DNA of 39,241 nt from a virus, in the IMG/VR virus record IMGVR_UViG_3300030102_005217, positions 1-39,241 of that record. One strand, given 5' to 3'. Below are positions 27,301 through 34,231 of this stretch, one piece after another. Every line of letters begins with the position of its first letter. Within the stretch, counting starts at the first letter, position 1. The translations under genes and the position numbers were made by a program. A model generated the notes under the pieces. That model did no database searches, was not told the origin of the DNA, and worked only from the letters and a program-made list of their open reading frames with translations.

Positions 27301-27807
27301 TGTCCAAAACGGTGTAGTAAGAGCAGCACTTGTAAAAGCATCGGCACCAACTGTGGTACCAGAATAATAACTATCACCAGTAAGTGGTATGAAAAATGGT
27401 ACTGTAAGTCCTGAAGAAGAAGTCAAAGCTGAATAAGAATGCTCAAGACCCGATGGTTCTAACTGACCTATAGTCTGAATTGACCAAGAAGGTCCAGCAT
27501 CATAACCACTTAAACCTAATACTCTAGTTACAAATAGTTGATTTGATTGACTTAAGTATGATTTTGCAATATATCCTAACTCATATTTAGGGATTTGTGA
27601 ATCTACGTACAATTCTGGTGACGTTCCACCGAATCTAGTTACAAAATCATCATAAGATGATATAAATATTGGTTCAAAGGCTGGTCCTTTTAAAGTTTCA
27701 CCAACCAAACCTAGTGTTGTAACACCAACACTTTGTGCTACAAATGTTAAATCTTTCTCTGATGTATATACACCAGGAGAAACAAATACCTTATTACCGT
27801 CTGCCAT
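24328..27807 (-). CDS. Tail sheath protein, gp18-like, unusually large
   Basis: 1159 residues against about 660 in T4 gp18. The N-terminus (VFVSPGVYTSEKDLTFVAQS) and C-terminus (RQQFLDLVNPILDSIRRDRG, then DFRVVLSNDPEEIDRNEMNG and YIFVEFLITPTGASFEDI) are typical sheath ends, and the middle has the handshake-region sequence FRRYGNCGVNPKIVY. The extra length comes mainly from insertions between roughly 120 and 450, with repeated Cys (GGCTYGVDPCIP, STQCCTGTTYSG) and many Ser/Thr/Gly, probably exposed on the outside of the sheath. Role: contracts to drive the tube into the host. It starts with ATG at 27807 and has a late-type motif 34 bases upstream. Confidence 0.92.
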   Translation of the reverse strand: MADGNKVFVSPGVYTSEKDLTFVAQSVGVTTLGLVGETLKGPAFEPIFISSYDDFVTRFGGTSPELYVDSQIPKYELGYIAKSYLSQSNQLFVTRVLGLSGYDAGPSWSIQTIGQLEPSGLEHSYSALTSSSGLTVPFFIPLTGDSYYSGTTVGADAFTSAALTTPFWTSIPSELTGIDFGSWSETGQTITLNDGSTLSSFNQSFLNWAQESIALSSDTNFNTALSSGATGGCTYGVDPCIPVALDGTIYQYGCIPQYLTDTATGITTDSLSAYTIASDGATATTTSVTNVLSTNCADLTSYENDPWYYGLFEYTGSTQCCTGTTYSGLSYQLYSSGYTHGVGEAMEQATGTTFDSTGGTIVVLSGYAVFDIINYQGVTANTEYDGMDILTFRSRGLSSLGSGGPVYAISANTVGNVEFDCSGSYEAVLEDPFATFGISAKTDEGNVYTFEASMSNTAQNFAPRVFGRTPFDKKQVDVPIFVEEAYPTLLNIGRKLGKVRGLQCCLQYLPSARAAVNTNTIAWYMNQWETPETPYIVSELQGTDVFRLFKFVSISDGSAANREYKVSIVNLSFERGEFDIIVRDFYDTDANPVVLEKFTRCSLDPTKVSFVCRKIGTSTGEFELKSKYTMIYPTEALLDGTYTGSLPAGFEGYRFRRYGNCGVNPKIVYKTKYYNPGEIVFDPPYGSATGNNVVRSGGDKVSKVYLGVSDSTGAGYDADFFDFKGYIPPTNICTGTAGSQWEVLTKGFHMDSGATVVIGGVGTYLNWSSTTLNGESIFDCGVGQFNTEPTLSTEPYKSLRSRKFTVAPHGGFDGFDIYRKTRSNTDDYRMGLTGFLNGACTSSDFPTATGDGSFKKLSTNEANTDYFAYLRGINEFSNPESVDINVFATPGIDYVDNLGLVNEAIDMVETDRADSLYITTTPDYNMFVTTNSDPTNQVTPDEAVDNIEDSLIDSNYTATYYPWVQIRDAANNKQVYIPPTAEVMRNIALTDNISFPWFASAGYTRGLVNAVKARKKLTLDERDTLYVGRLNPIATFSDTGPIIWGNKTLQIRESALDRINVRRLLLQTRKLISAVAVRLIFEQNDDVVRQQFLDLVNPILDSIRRDRGLTDFRVVLSNDPEEIDRNEMNGKIYIKPTRALEYIFVEFLITPTGASFEDI

Positions 27808-27840
27808 TTTATATATTTTTTAAAAAATTATTTATTTTCG

Positions 27841-27853
27841 TTTATTATAAATA
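27841..27853 (-). promoter_or_regulatory. Late-type promoter motif (TATTTATAATAAA)
   Basis: Coding-strand GTATTTATAATAAACG lies about 33 bases before the sheath ATG. It belongs to the recurrent element. Confidence 0.5.
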
Positions 27854-27903
27854 CATCAGGTAATCACAAAAGTTACGTAGTAAAAGTGGATATTTTGATT
27901 GTT

Positions 27904-27932
27904 GTATGAAAATATTCATACTTTTTTCATAC
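27904..27932 (+). promoter_or_regulatory. Candidate operator: three GTATGAA/TTCATAC half-sites
   Basis: GTATGAA (27904-27910), spacer AATA and TTCATAC (27915-27921) form a perfect inverted repeat; a third half-site TTCATAC follows at 27926-27932, 11 bases (one helical turn) after the second. It lies between the sheath promoter and the promoter-like motif of the small ribbon-helix-helix-like gene, so it is well placed for control of either. The T-run after the repeat means a weak terminator cannot be excluded. Confidence 0.55.
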
Positions 27933-27939
27933 TATACGT

Positions 27940-27953
27940 TATTTATTGTAAAA
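27940..27953 (+). promoter_or_regulatory. Late-type promoter motif (TATTTATTGTAAAA)
   Basis: Plus-strand TATTTATTGTAAAA ends 11 bases before the ATG at 27965, directly after the candidate operator. One position differs from the commonest form of the element. Confidence 0.4.
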
Positions 27954-27964
27954 ACCCTTACTAT

Positions 27965-28132
27965 ATGCGTTCAGAAAGTAAAAAACAAAAAATTAAAAAT
28001 ATAAAGATTAGTATTAAGTCTCATTCTTTACTAAAAGAGTATTGTAAAAATAATGGGTTAAAGATGTTTGCTTTTGTAGAAAAATTAATAACTGAAAAAT
28101 GTAAACCTAAAAAAGGTATATACATGGAATAG
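27965..28132 (+). CDS. Small ribbon-helix-helix-like DNA-binding protein
   Basis: 55 residues with the start placed at ATG 27965 (MRSESKKQK); longer starts from TTG would read through the operator and promoter-like motif. Seen: basic N-terminus, a short strand KNIKISIK (11-18), helix SLLKEYCKNNG (21-31) and helix KMFAFVEKLITEKC (33-46), the strand-helix-helix order of Arc/MetJ-type repressors and of small phage proteins of that type. Role: inferred transcription regulator. The repeat of three half-sites just upstream suggests it controls itself and possibly the sheath gene. Its stop is one base short of the stop of the convergent gene. A non-regulatory small protein remains possible. Confidence 0.68.
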   Translation: MRSESKKQKIKNIKISIKSHSLLKEYCKNNGLKMFAFVEKLITEKCKPKKGIYME

Positions 28133-28133
28133 T

Positions 28134-29207
28134 TTATCTAACTAATTTTTCTTGGATTATTAGTTTGGATGGACTTCCTGGATTTGTTTTAGTTATTGTA
28201 ATTGTTAAAGTATCACCACCATTTACCTGAACTGGACTATCTAAAGTTACACCATCAATAGTAAAAGTAACACTATCAATATTACTAGTCCTCATAACAG
28301 TAATGTCATTTTTATAAACATAATCTATTGTCTTTATAGTTGTTACATCATCAAACTCAATAACAGTCCTAACTTTATCAGGATTTTTTTCACCTAAATT
28401 TTTCTTTTCTCTTTTTCTATTTTGTTCGTCAAAACCATATAAAACTAAACTTCTGTTAATAGCTGGCTTAACCTCAAACTCCTCCTCGTCTAATAAAAAT
28501 CCTTGTAGTTGAAATTGGTAACTTTGTTGATAGTATCTCCTTTCTTCGGTATCTATTTTACTTTCGTCACCAATTGATTGCATAACTATAGGTATGTAAT
28601 GACCTTTAACAAAAGTGTAAGCTTGTCTAGATGTAAATTTTTGTAGTGTAATTTTATTAAAGGTATTTAACTCTCTCATTCTATTACATATTATTTTTAC
28701 ATCATATATAATATCTACAGGTACGGGTTGTGGTATGGTGTAGACATCGTAACCTTTTCTATTCCCATCCCAAGTAGGTACTTTTGCATAATGAAATTGT
28801 TTTCTATCAGGTATTGTATATTGTAAAGCTGGGTTACTACCATATTGTACATCTGGATTCCTAACCACAACTATAAATGGTAAATCAACATTTTTATCTG
28901 AAGTACTAAATTGCCAAGTTTGTGAAAATTCTGCCCATCTTTGTAACGTTAATATTCTATCTATTACATTTATCTTTTTACCATTAGTTACGGTTTGTAA
29001 TTCGTTTTGGACAAAATCTAACATTCCTCTATCTAAATCAGCGTGTAATAAAGATTTTGGTAAAAAGGTACCATCATCATTAATTAAATCAAATAATTCT
29101 TTTCTTCGATTAGGTACTTGTGTACCATCATAACCTTGTGGGTAATGTGGTTGTATAGGTCCTGGTACTATATTTAAGTGTTTTTTTATTTTTTTAGGTA
29201 ATGACAT
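28134..29207 (-). CDS. Tail sheath stabiliser/completion protein, gp15-like
   Basis: 357 residues. Seen: an N-terminal segment with VPGPIQPHYPQGYDGTQVPN, a central part with VPVDIIYDVKIICNRMRELN and a helix FNKITLQKFTSRQAYTF, then YQQSYQFQLQGFLLDEEEFE. This layout (strand with P-x-D-I-x-Y-D-V, then a helix, then a strand ending in Q-G-F/W-L) resembles T4 gp15, where a similar stretch SPIKMIYELSIFTRYEDD and FEVNGWMYPP occurs. Role: caps the end of the tail and joins it to the neck. The C-terminal 80 residues are an extra beta-rich domain. It starts one base before the stop of the upstream neck-like gene. Confidence 0.68.
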   Translation of the reverse strand: MSLPKKIKKHLNIVPGPIQPHYPQGYDGTQVPNRRKELFDLINDDGTFLPKSLLHADLDRGMLDFVQNELQTVTNGKKINVIDRILTLQRWAEFSQTWQFSTSDKNVDLPFIVVVRNPDVQYGSNPALQYTIPDRKQFHYAKVPTWDGNRKGYDVYTIPQPVPVDIIYDVKIICNRMRELNTFNKITLQKFTSRQAYTFVKGHYIPIVMQSIGDESKIDTEERRYYQQSYQFQLQGFLLDEEEFEVKPAINRSLVLYGFDEQNRKREKKNLGEKNPDKVRTVIEFDDVTTIKTIDYVYKNDITVMRTSNIDSVTFTIDGVTLDSPVQVNGGDTLTITITKTNPGSPSKLIIQEKLVR

Positions 29208-29722
29208 TATATTCCTTTAAATTCGTTTGGACTTACATAAGCACAAATTATTGTCCTATAAAAAGCCTTATACCCACCTATTGTGTGTTTATTATCTGAT
29301 GTTACCCTACCATCATTAGTTACAGTATAGTATCTCATCTTATCTTCTTTTTCCGGATAACCTATGTAGTCACCATAATTAATATCTATATCTAATTCCT
29401 CTAGATGTTTTAAGTAAACCCCTAGAGTCATGTTACCGGGTTCTAAATCCTTAACCAAACCATTAGCATAACTATCTAGTCTTGGTGGGTCTATTTTTAC
29501 ATAAGCATTAAATTCCACAGGTGGTTTATATCTAATTTCTTCAGGACCTGACTCACCATAAACATCATCTACATCTGAAAGCTTAGAGTCGACTCTAAAT
29601 AATACCAAAGTAAAATGCATATCACCATGTAACCACTCCATTCCCATACTCTGTTCTAACTTAAAATCCTCAGAACCAAAAAATTTAGATATTCTTGTAA
29701 TTGGTATTTTTTTATTTGCCAT
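29207..29722 (-). CDS. Neck/head-completion-like protein (tentative gp14-like)
   Basis: 171 residues. Seen: GMEWLHGDMHFTLVLFRVDS near the N-terminus, PPVEFNAYVKIDPPRLDSYAN in the middle, and DYIGYPEKEDKMRYYTVTND with IGGYKAFYRTIICAYVSPNEF at the end. The section where GDxIxYP is followed by strands resembles the corresponding part of T4 gp14, but the match is partial and a different connector role is possible. It lies directly before the gp15-like gene, overlapping it by one base. Its leader is identical over 14 bases to that of the gp13-like neck gene at 32062. Confidence 0.55.
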   Translation of the reverse strand: MANKKIPITRISKFFGSEDFKLEQSMGMEWLHGDMHFTLVLFRVDSKLSDVDDVYGESGPEEIRYKPPVEFNAYVKIDPPRLDSYANGLVKDLEPGNMTLGVYLKHLEELDIDINYGDYIGYPEKEDKMRYYTVTNDGRVTSDNKHTIGGYKAFYRTIICAYVSPNEFKGI

Positions 29723-29734
29723 ATTAATGTGTCC

Positions 29735-29748
29735 TTTTATTATAAATA
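29735..29748 (-). promoter_or_regulatory. Late-type promoter motif (TATTTATAATAAAA)
   Basis: Coding-strand TATTTATAATAAAA followed by GGACACATTA and the ATG at 29722. AAAAGGACACATTA recurs exactly in front of the gp13-like gene. Confidence 0.52.
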
Positions 29749-29787
29749 TAATTTGTCTTTCTTTTCTCTTTTTATTATATTTTTAAT

Positions 29788-31521
29788 ATGGAAAATTTCC
29801 CACCAGAAATTAAAGCTAAGAATTCTTTAGCTGATTATAGTGGGGCCAATAACTATATTATAGGCCTCAAAAATACTATGCTTAATAATAAAAGTTTTAA
29901 ATTAACTCGTTCACAAGCAGATTATATAAATAAAAATTATAAAGAAAAACCTAAAGTTGTTAGGTTATGGATGGAAATAGATGATTATTTATCTAAAGAA
30001 TATATGTCTACAAAACTTTTACAGTCACCACCTAAATCTATTTGGATTGAAAAGTTATTGTCTGAAACTGATAAAGCATATCATGTGTGGGGTAAAATAC
30101 TTGAGTCTGATAATTTAAATGCTTTTTGGGTACCTAAAAATCAGATAGTTCCTAGAGCTAATCCAGACTTAAAAGTTGACTTTACTGAATTTGCACATAG
30201 ACCCCCATTTAAACACCAAGAAAAAGCTATAACAAAACTAGTCTCAAATAAAAAATACATACTAGCTGATGACATGGGGTTGGGTAAAACTAGTTCAGCT
30301 ATAATGGCTAGTATAAGTTGTAAGGCAAAAAAAATATTAATTATTTGTCCAGCTTCTTTAAAAGTTAACTGGAAAAGAGAAATAGAAAATTATACAGACG
30401 CAACTGTAGGGATAGTTGAAGGTAAGAAATGGGTGGACGGTAAATATGTTATTATAAATTACGACATACTTAAAAATTTTCATTCTTTACCTGTGGACAA
30501 AGACAAGAAAAAACAAATTTTAGAATCTAGCTTTGATTTGGTCATCATAGACGAGGCCCACTACGTATCAAACGGTAAAGCACAAAGAACTAAATTAGTT
30601 AACAATTTAACCTCTAAAATAGATAGGTTATGGTTATTATCAGGTACACCGATGACTTCTAGACCTATGAATTATTATAACTTATTAAAGTTAGTTGGGT
30701 CTAGAGTTGCTAATAACTGGATTAATTACGTTAGGAGATATTGTGATGGTAAACAAATTTTTAGGGGGTATCGAAAAGTTTGGTTAACTTTTGGTGCTAC
30801 TAACTTAGAAGAACTTCGTGATAAAACTAATGACAAAGTTTTAAGAAGACTAAAAGAAGATGTTTTAGATTTACCAGATAAAATTATAACACCCATACAT
30901 ATGGAATTAAAATCTAAAACTTATGAAGAAGAGATGGGTGAATATTTAGATTGGCGTAGACAAAATAGAAATAGGGGATTGTCTATACAATTATCTAAAC
31001 TAATGAAGGTCAGACAAATTATAGCTTTAGAAAAAGTTAAAGAAACTATACAGTTAATAGAACAATGTCTACAACAGGATAAAAAAGTTATAGTCTTTAC
31101 TAATTTCACCGAACCACTAATGACACTACATGAAAAATACAAAAAAGAATCTGTAATTCTTAATGGTACTATGAAAAAAGAAGATAGACAAGAAAGTGTA
31201 GACAGATTTCAAAACGACGATAAAGTAAAAGTTTTTATTGGTAATGTTAAAGCAGCTGGTGTAGGAATTACTTTAACTGCGGCCGAAGTAGTTATATTTA
31301 ATGATTTATCTTTTGTACCTTCAGATATGTCCCAATGTGAAGATAGGGCTTTTAGAATAGGACAAGATAAAAAAGTATCATGTATGTACCCAATATATGA
31401 CAATACGATAGAAAGAACTATATACGAAATAGTTAATAAAAAGAAATCTGTTATAGACACTGTAATGGGTGATAATATAAATGAAGAAGATATTTTAGGT
31501 GAAATTTTAAGTGGTTTGTAA
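29788..31521 (+). CDS. SNF2-family helicase (possible UvsW counterpart)
   Basis: 577 residues, all helicase motifs seen: Walker A ADDMGLGKTSSAIMA (160-174), DEAH box LVIIDEAHYVSNG (251-263, DEAH at 255-258), LLSGTPMTS (283-291), and C-terminal motifs VFIGNVKAAGVGITLTAA and CEDRAFRIGQ (about 517-526), the R-x-x-R-x-GQ form typical of the SNF2 group. Family role: ATP-driven translocation on double-stranded DNA, with fork regression or strand annealing in some members. T4 UvsW has this kind of job, but in T4 the motifs are not SNF2-like, so equivalence is inferred. It lies between neck genes, transcribed from the other strand. Confidence 0.9.
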   Translation: MENFPPEIKAKNSLADYSGANNYIIGLKNTMLNNKSFKLTRSQADYINKNYKEKPKVVRLWMEIDDYLSKEYMSTKLLQSPPKSIWIEKLLSETDKAYHVWGKILESDNLNAFWVPKNQIVPRANPDLKVDFTEFAHRPPFKHQEKAITKLVSNKKYILADDMGLGKTSSAIMASISCKAKKILIICPASLKVNWKREIENYTDATVGIVEGKKWVDGKYVIINYDILKNFHSLPVDKDKKKQILESSFDLVIIDEAHYVSNGKAQRTKLVNNLTSKIDRLWLLSGTPMTSRPMNYYNLLKLVGSRVANNWINYVRRYCDGKQIFRGYRKVWLTFGATNLEELRDKTNDKVLRRLKEDVLDLPDKIITPIHMELKSKTYEEEMGEYLDWRRQNRNRGLSIQLSKLMKVRQIIALEKVKETIQLIEQCLQQDKKVIVFTNFTEPLMTLHEKYKKESVILNGTMKKEDRQESVDRFQNDDKVKVFIGNVKAAGVGITLTAAEVVIFNDLSFVPSDMSQCEDRAFRIGQDKKVSCMYPIYDNTIERTIYEIVNKKKSVIDTVMGDNINEEDILGEILSGL

Positions 31522-31538
31522 AAACCATGTTTTTGTTA

Positions 31539-31551
31539 TATTTATATAGAA
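31539..31551 (+). promoter_or_regulatory. Late-type promoter motif (TATTTATATAGAA)
   Basis: Plus-strand ATATTTATATAGAA lies about 9 bases before the ATG at 31561, just after the SNF2 gene stop. Confidence 0.45.
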
Positions 31552-31560
31552 ACAATTGTT

Positions 31561-31977
31561 ATGAACAAAAAAGAATTTACTAAAAAACAACTTAAAAAAC
31601 AGTTAACTGTGTTAACAGAAGAAAAGGTTGACTCGGATATTAAATCAGAACTAAAAAAAGCTTTTAAAGCTTTAAAAACGCTTAAATCTATGTTAGTTGG
31701 TCATAAATCTGGTGACGACACTTTAAGTTTTTCTGATTTAAAAAAAATTAAAACCGCTGCTCGTAATATAGAAGACATTTATGAGGATATGGTTGATGAA
31801 GAAATGACTACAAAAGAAAAAGAAAAGGAAAAAAAGGTGGAAAAGAAAAATGAACAATCTGAAGGTCATGGAAAAATGTATAATGCTCTAGAAGGTATTA
31901 GAGAAGATAAAGTTGTTAAAATTAATGAAGATACATTAAAAAGAATAGTTAAACGTGTTATTATAGAACAAAAATAA
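31561..31977 (+). CDS. Small Lys/Glu-rich protein with C-terminal helical motif
   Basis: 138 residues, no family recognised. The N-terminus MNKKEFTKKQLKKQLTVLTEE and middle KKAFKALKTLKSMLVGHKSG are helical and basic; residues of about 85-100 are a Lys/Glu run (TKEKEKEKKVEKKNE). The C-terminus VVKINEDTLKRIVKRVIIEQ carries the same type of short helix as three other proteins in the window. The size, composition and late-type promoter suit an internal or scaffold-like virion protein, which is inference. It is followed by a strong terminator. Confidence 0.72.
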   Translation: MNKKEFTKKQLKKQLTVLTEEKVDSDIKSELKKAFKALKTLKSMLVGHKSGDDTLSFSDLKKIKTAARNIEDIYEDMVDEEMTTKEKEKEKKVEKKNEQSEGHGKMYNALEGIREDKVVKINEDTLKRIVKRVIIEQK

Positions 31978-31999
31978 ACATTTAACCCCATATTTTATT

Positions 32000-32022
32000 A
32001 AAGGTCCTAAGGGACCTTTTTT
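32000..32022 (+). terminator. Rho-independent terminator
   Basis: Stem AAAGGTCC, loop TAAG, stem GGACCTTT and a T-run. It ends the transcript of the 138-residue gene and shares the core GTCCTAAGGGAC with the terminator after the tail tube gene. Confidence 0.9.
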
Positions 32023-32038
32023 AATGCCAACTTCCAAG

Positions 32039-32051
32039 TATTTATATAAAA
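32039..32051 (+). promoter_or_regulatory. Late-type promoter motif (TATTTATATAAAA)
   Basis: Plus-strand GTATTTATATAAAA followed by AGGACACATT and the ATG at 32062. Together with the terminator just upstream it makes the neck gene a separate transcription unit. Confidence 0.52.
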
Positions 32052-32061
32052 AGGACACATT

Positions 32062-33198
32062 ATGCCAGCAACAATAGAACCAGCAAAAAGAGAAAAATTA
32101 TTTACACAAGTTAGACATATGCTAGGTGCACCTTTACGAGGTGTGGAACTAGAAGATGAAATGTTAGATACAGCATTAGAAATTTCTATACTAGATTATG
32201 GTCAATATGTACAAGATTGGTTAATTGAAAATCAGTGGTCATCCATTTATGGTCAAGACCTAGATGTTATTTCATTAACTAACGCTTTTTTAACACGAGA
32301 CCTAGATTTTGAAACTTCTTTTACTTACGCATATTCTAAAATAGTTGGTTTACAAGCTGGAGGTCCATACCAATTAAAACAAGACTATATAACTTTAACT
32401 GCGGGTACACAAATATATGAGATTCCTGCTGGTAGAGAAATAAATGAAATTATGTGGTATAGTAGAGCAGAACTAAATGAGTCTTTTATAGACCCATTTT
32501 TAGGTGCTTTTGGTGGTTTAGGTGGTGGTTTTGGTCTTGGTGGTCCTGGAGGTTTTGCACAAATGGGTATACAAGGTTCCTACTTTTTAATGCCGGCTTT
32601 TGATATTCTTTTAAGAATGCAAGATAGAAATCTTAAAAATAGATTAATTGGTGGTGATTTAACTTATAGAATAACCGCTGGAGCTGGTGGTGTACATGGA
32701 CCTAAATATCTACATCTATATAATGTTCCTGGTGGTAGATTTGATTTTGGTGACATTATGTATAACCAAGAACGTGTTTGGTATTGGTATTATGATTCAG
32801 GTCCTGCAAATAGAGATGATTGTTTAGACGCAAATAAAGACATTGTATTACTACCAAGTGACGTAGACTTAGAAGAAATGACTTATACTAGACTTAACCC
32901 ACCAGCACAAGCATGGGTAAGAAGATACTTTTTTGCTAAAGCTAAAGAAATGTTAGGTAGAGTTAGAGGTAAATTCCAAGGTAACCTAAAAACACCTGAT
33001 TCAGAATTAACTATGGAATACTCTGATTTATTATCAGAATCTAAAGATGAAGTGGCTAAACTAATAGAAGAATTAATGACTAGACTTGAACGTTTAAGGA
33101 ATGATAAAATGTTAGAAAGAAAAGCTTTGGAAGCCGAAAATTTAAATAAATCTCTAGGGTATCGTCCTGTTAACCCTGGTTCTATATTCGTTATTTAA
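32062..33198 (+). CDS. Neck protein, gp13-like
   Basis: 378 residues. Seen: VRHMLGAPLRGVELEDEMLDT (with preceding LFTQ) and AQAWVRRYFFAKAKEMLGRV with RGKFQGN near the end. The first part matches the gp13 start, 'RRLGAP..I.V....DDAVDDAI', and the second the gp13 helix with W-x-x-R-Y. Role: neck ring that joins head and tail after DNA packaging. An insertion of about 30 residues rich in Gly (GAFGGLGGGFGLGGPGGF) lies near residue 150. The stop is followed directly by the start of the fibre gene. The leader is shared with the gp14-like gene. Confidence 0.82.
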   Translation: MPATIEPAKREKLFTQVRHMLGAPLRGVELEDEMLDTALEISILDYGQYVQDWLIENQWSSIYGQDLDVISLTNAFLTRDLDFETSFTYAYSKIVGLQAGGPYQLKQDYITLTAGTQIYEIPAGREINEIMWYSRAELNESFIDPFLGAFGGLGGGFGLGGPGGFAQMGIQGSYFLMPAFDILLRMQDRNLKNRLIGGDLTYRITAGAGGVHGPKYLHLYNVPGGRFDFGDIMYNQERVWYWYYDSGPANRDDCLDANKDIVLLPSDVDLEEMTYTRLNPPAQAWVRRYFFAKAKEMLGRVRGKFQGNLKTPDSELTMEYSDLLSESKDEVAKLIEELMTRLERLRNDKMLERKALEAENLNKSLGYRPVNPGSIFVI

Positions 33199-33199
33199 T

Positions 33200-34231
33200 A
33201 TGCCTTTTTATACTAAAGTAGACTACTCAAGACAATTAAGACAACCATCAGAAACTACGGCTAGATTTTCTGGTTCTACTTTAATGGAACAAAATTTAAA
33301 TGTTTATTCCGGTATTACTGGTGATGGTTCATTTGCTGTTTATAAACCAGCTTCTTGGATTGAGGAGGGTGGGGCAGCTTGTGGTTGTAGTGCATGTACA
33401 ACTGGATATACGTTTGTAGTCGGGGCCTACTCATCAACTTCCGCGTCATGTAATGTTACAATAACCGCTTTTTCAGCTGTGACAGGTATGTCTTCTGTAA
33501 TAGCACTAAATCAAGCACCAATGGAAATACTTAGCGGTGCTACTTTTGCTCCGGGTATAAGTGCAAGTACTCTTCAGATAAATAAGTTAGGTTTAGTAGA
33601 TGCCAATCTTATGAGTGGTGTTGTAGATTTACAATTAGATGAAAATGGTAATGTCGTTAAAGGAGCTTCATCATCTATAAGGTATAAACAATCTTTAAAA
33701 AAAATAGAATTATCTTACTACGATAAATTATTAAATTTAAATAGTTATTTCTTTAAATACTTAGAAAATGGTGTAGATAGTTTTGGTTTAATGGCTGAAG
33801 ACCTACATGAAATGGGTTATAAGGAGTTAGTTATTTACGATGGTCAAGGAAGACCAGATAACATACAATATAAATTATTATCCGTTGCTTTATTAAATTT
33901 AATACAAACTTTACACAAAAACGATATTAATGTTTATGATGAAGGTAAGGAAGTTGATACCGTAACAAAAGTTATAAGTGAAGACTACACCACTAACGGT
34001 GAACATTTAATTGTAGTTAATGGTGAATGTAAACTTACACTAGACTCAAATAACGACACAAAAGTAAAAGTTAAATCATTATCTAAAGTTACTATCGTAT
34101 CTGATGTTGGTAAAATAGATAGTAAGTGGGACTCTATAGAACTAGATGGTGATAGTTGTGTTGAATTAGTATTTGTTAAAGAATTATCTTGTTGGGTTAT
34201 TACTAGTTCAGACGGACTCAAAAATTCCTAA
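33200..34231 (+). CDS. Fibre/appendage protein with S74 intramolecular chaperone domain
   Basis: 343 residues. Residues 157-242 form an S74-type domain (SSIRYKQSLKKIE, FGLMAEDLHEMG, IQYKLLSVALLNLIQTL) with the likely catalytic dyad Ser158 and Lys163. Family role: helps fibre trimers fold and then cuts itself off. The N-terminal part holds a Cys-rich CGCSACTTGYTF. Unusually, about 100 residues follow the chaperone domain (a beta-rich section ending in SCWVITSSDG), whereas S74 is usually last. It starts 2 bases after the neck gene stop. Its last 24 bases overlap the end of the convergent DNA polymerase gene. Confidence 0.83.
   Translation: MPFYTKVDYSRQLRQPSETTARFSGSTLMEQNLNVYSGITGDGSFAVYKPASWIEEGGAACGCSACTTGYTFVVGAYSSTSASCNVTITAFSAVTGMSSVIALNQAPMEILSGATFAPGISASTLQINKLGLVDANLMSGVVDLQLDENGNVVKGASSSIRYKQSLKKIELSYYDKLLNLNSYFFKYLENGVDSFGLMAEDLHEMGYKELVIYDGQGRPDNIQYKLLSVALLNLIQTLHKNDINVYDEGKEVDTVTKVISEDYTTNGEHLIVVNGECKLTLDSNNDTKVKVKSLSKVTIVSDVGKIDSKWDSIELDGDSCVELVFVKELSCWVITSSDGLKNS

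Noticed and set aside
27899-27964. Longer start of the small ribbon-helix-helix-like gene
   Set aside because: It would begin at a TTG and translate the palindrome and the promoter-like motif; the ATG at 27965 gives the complete fold.
29723-29787. Host-type promoter for the SNF2 gene
   Set aside because: An ATAATTTG string is near, but it does not match TAnnTTTG and has no good upstream TTTG; only AT-rich sequence is seen.
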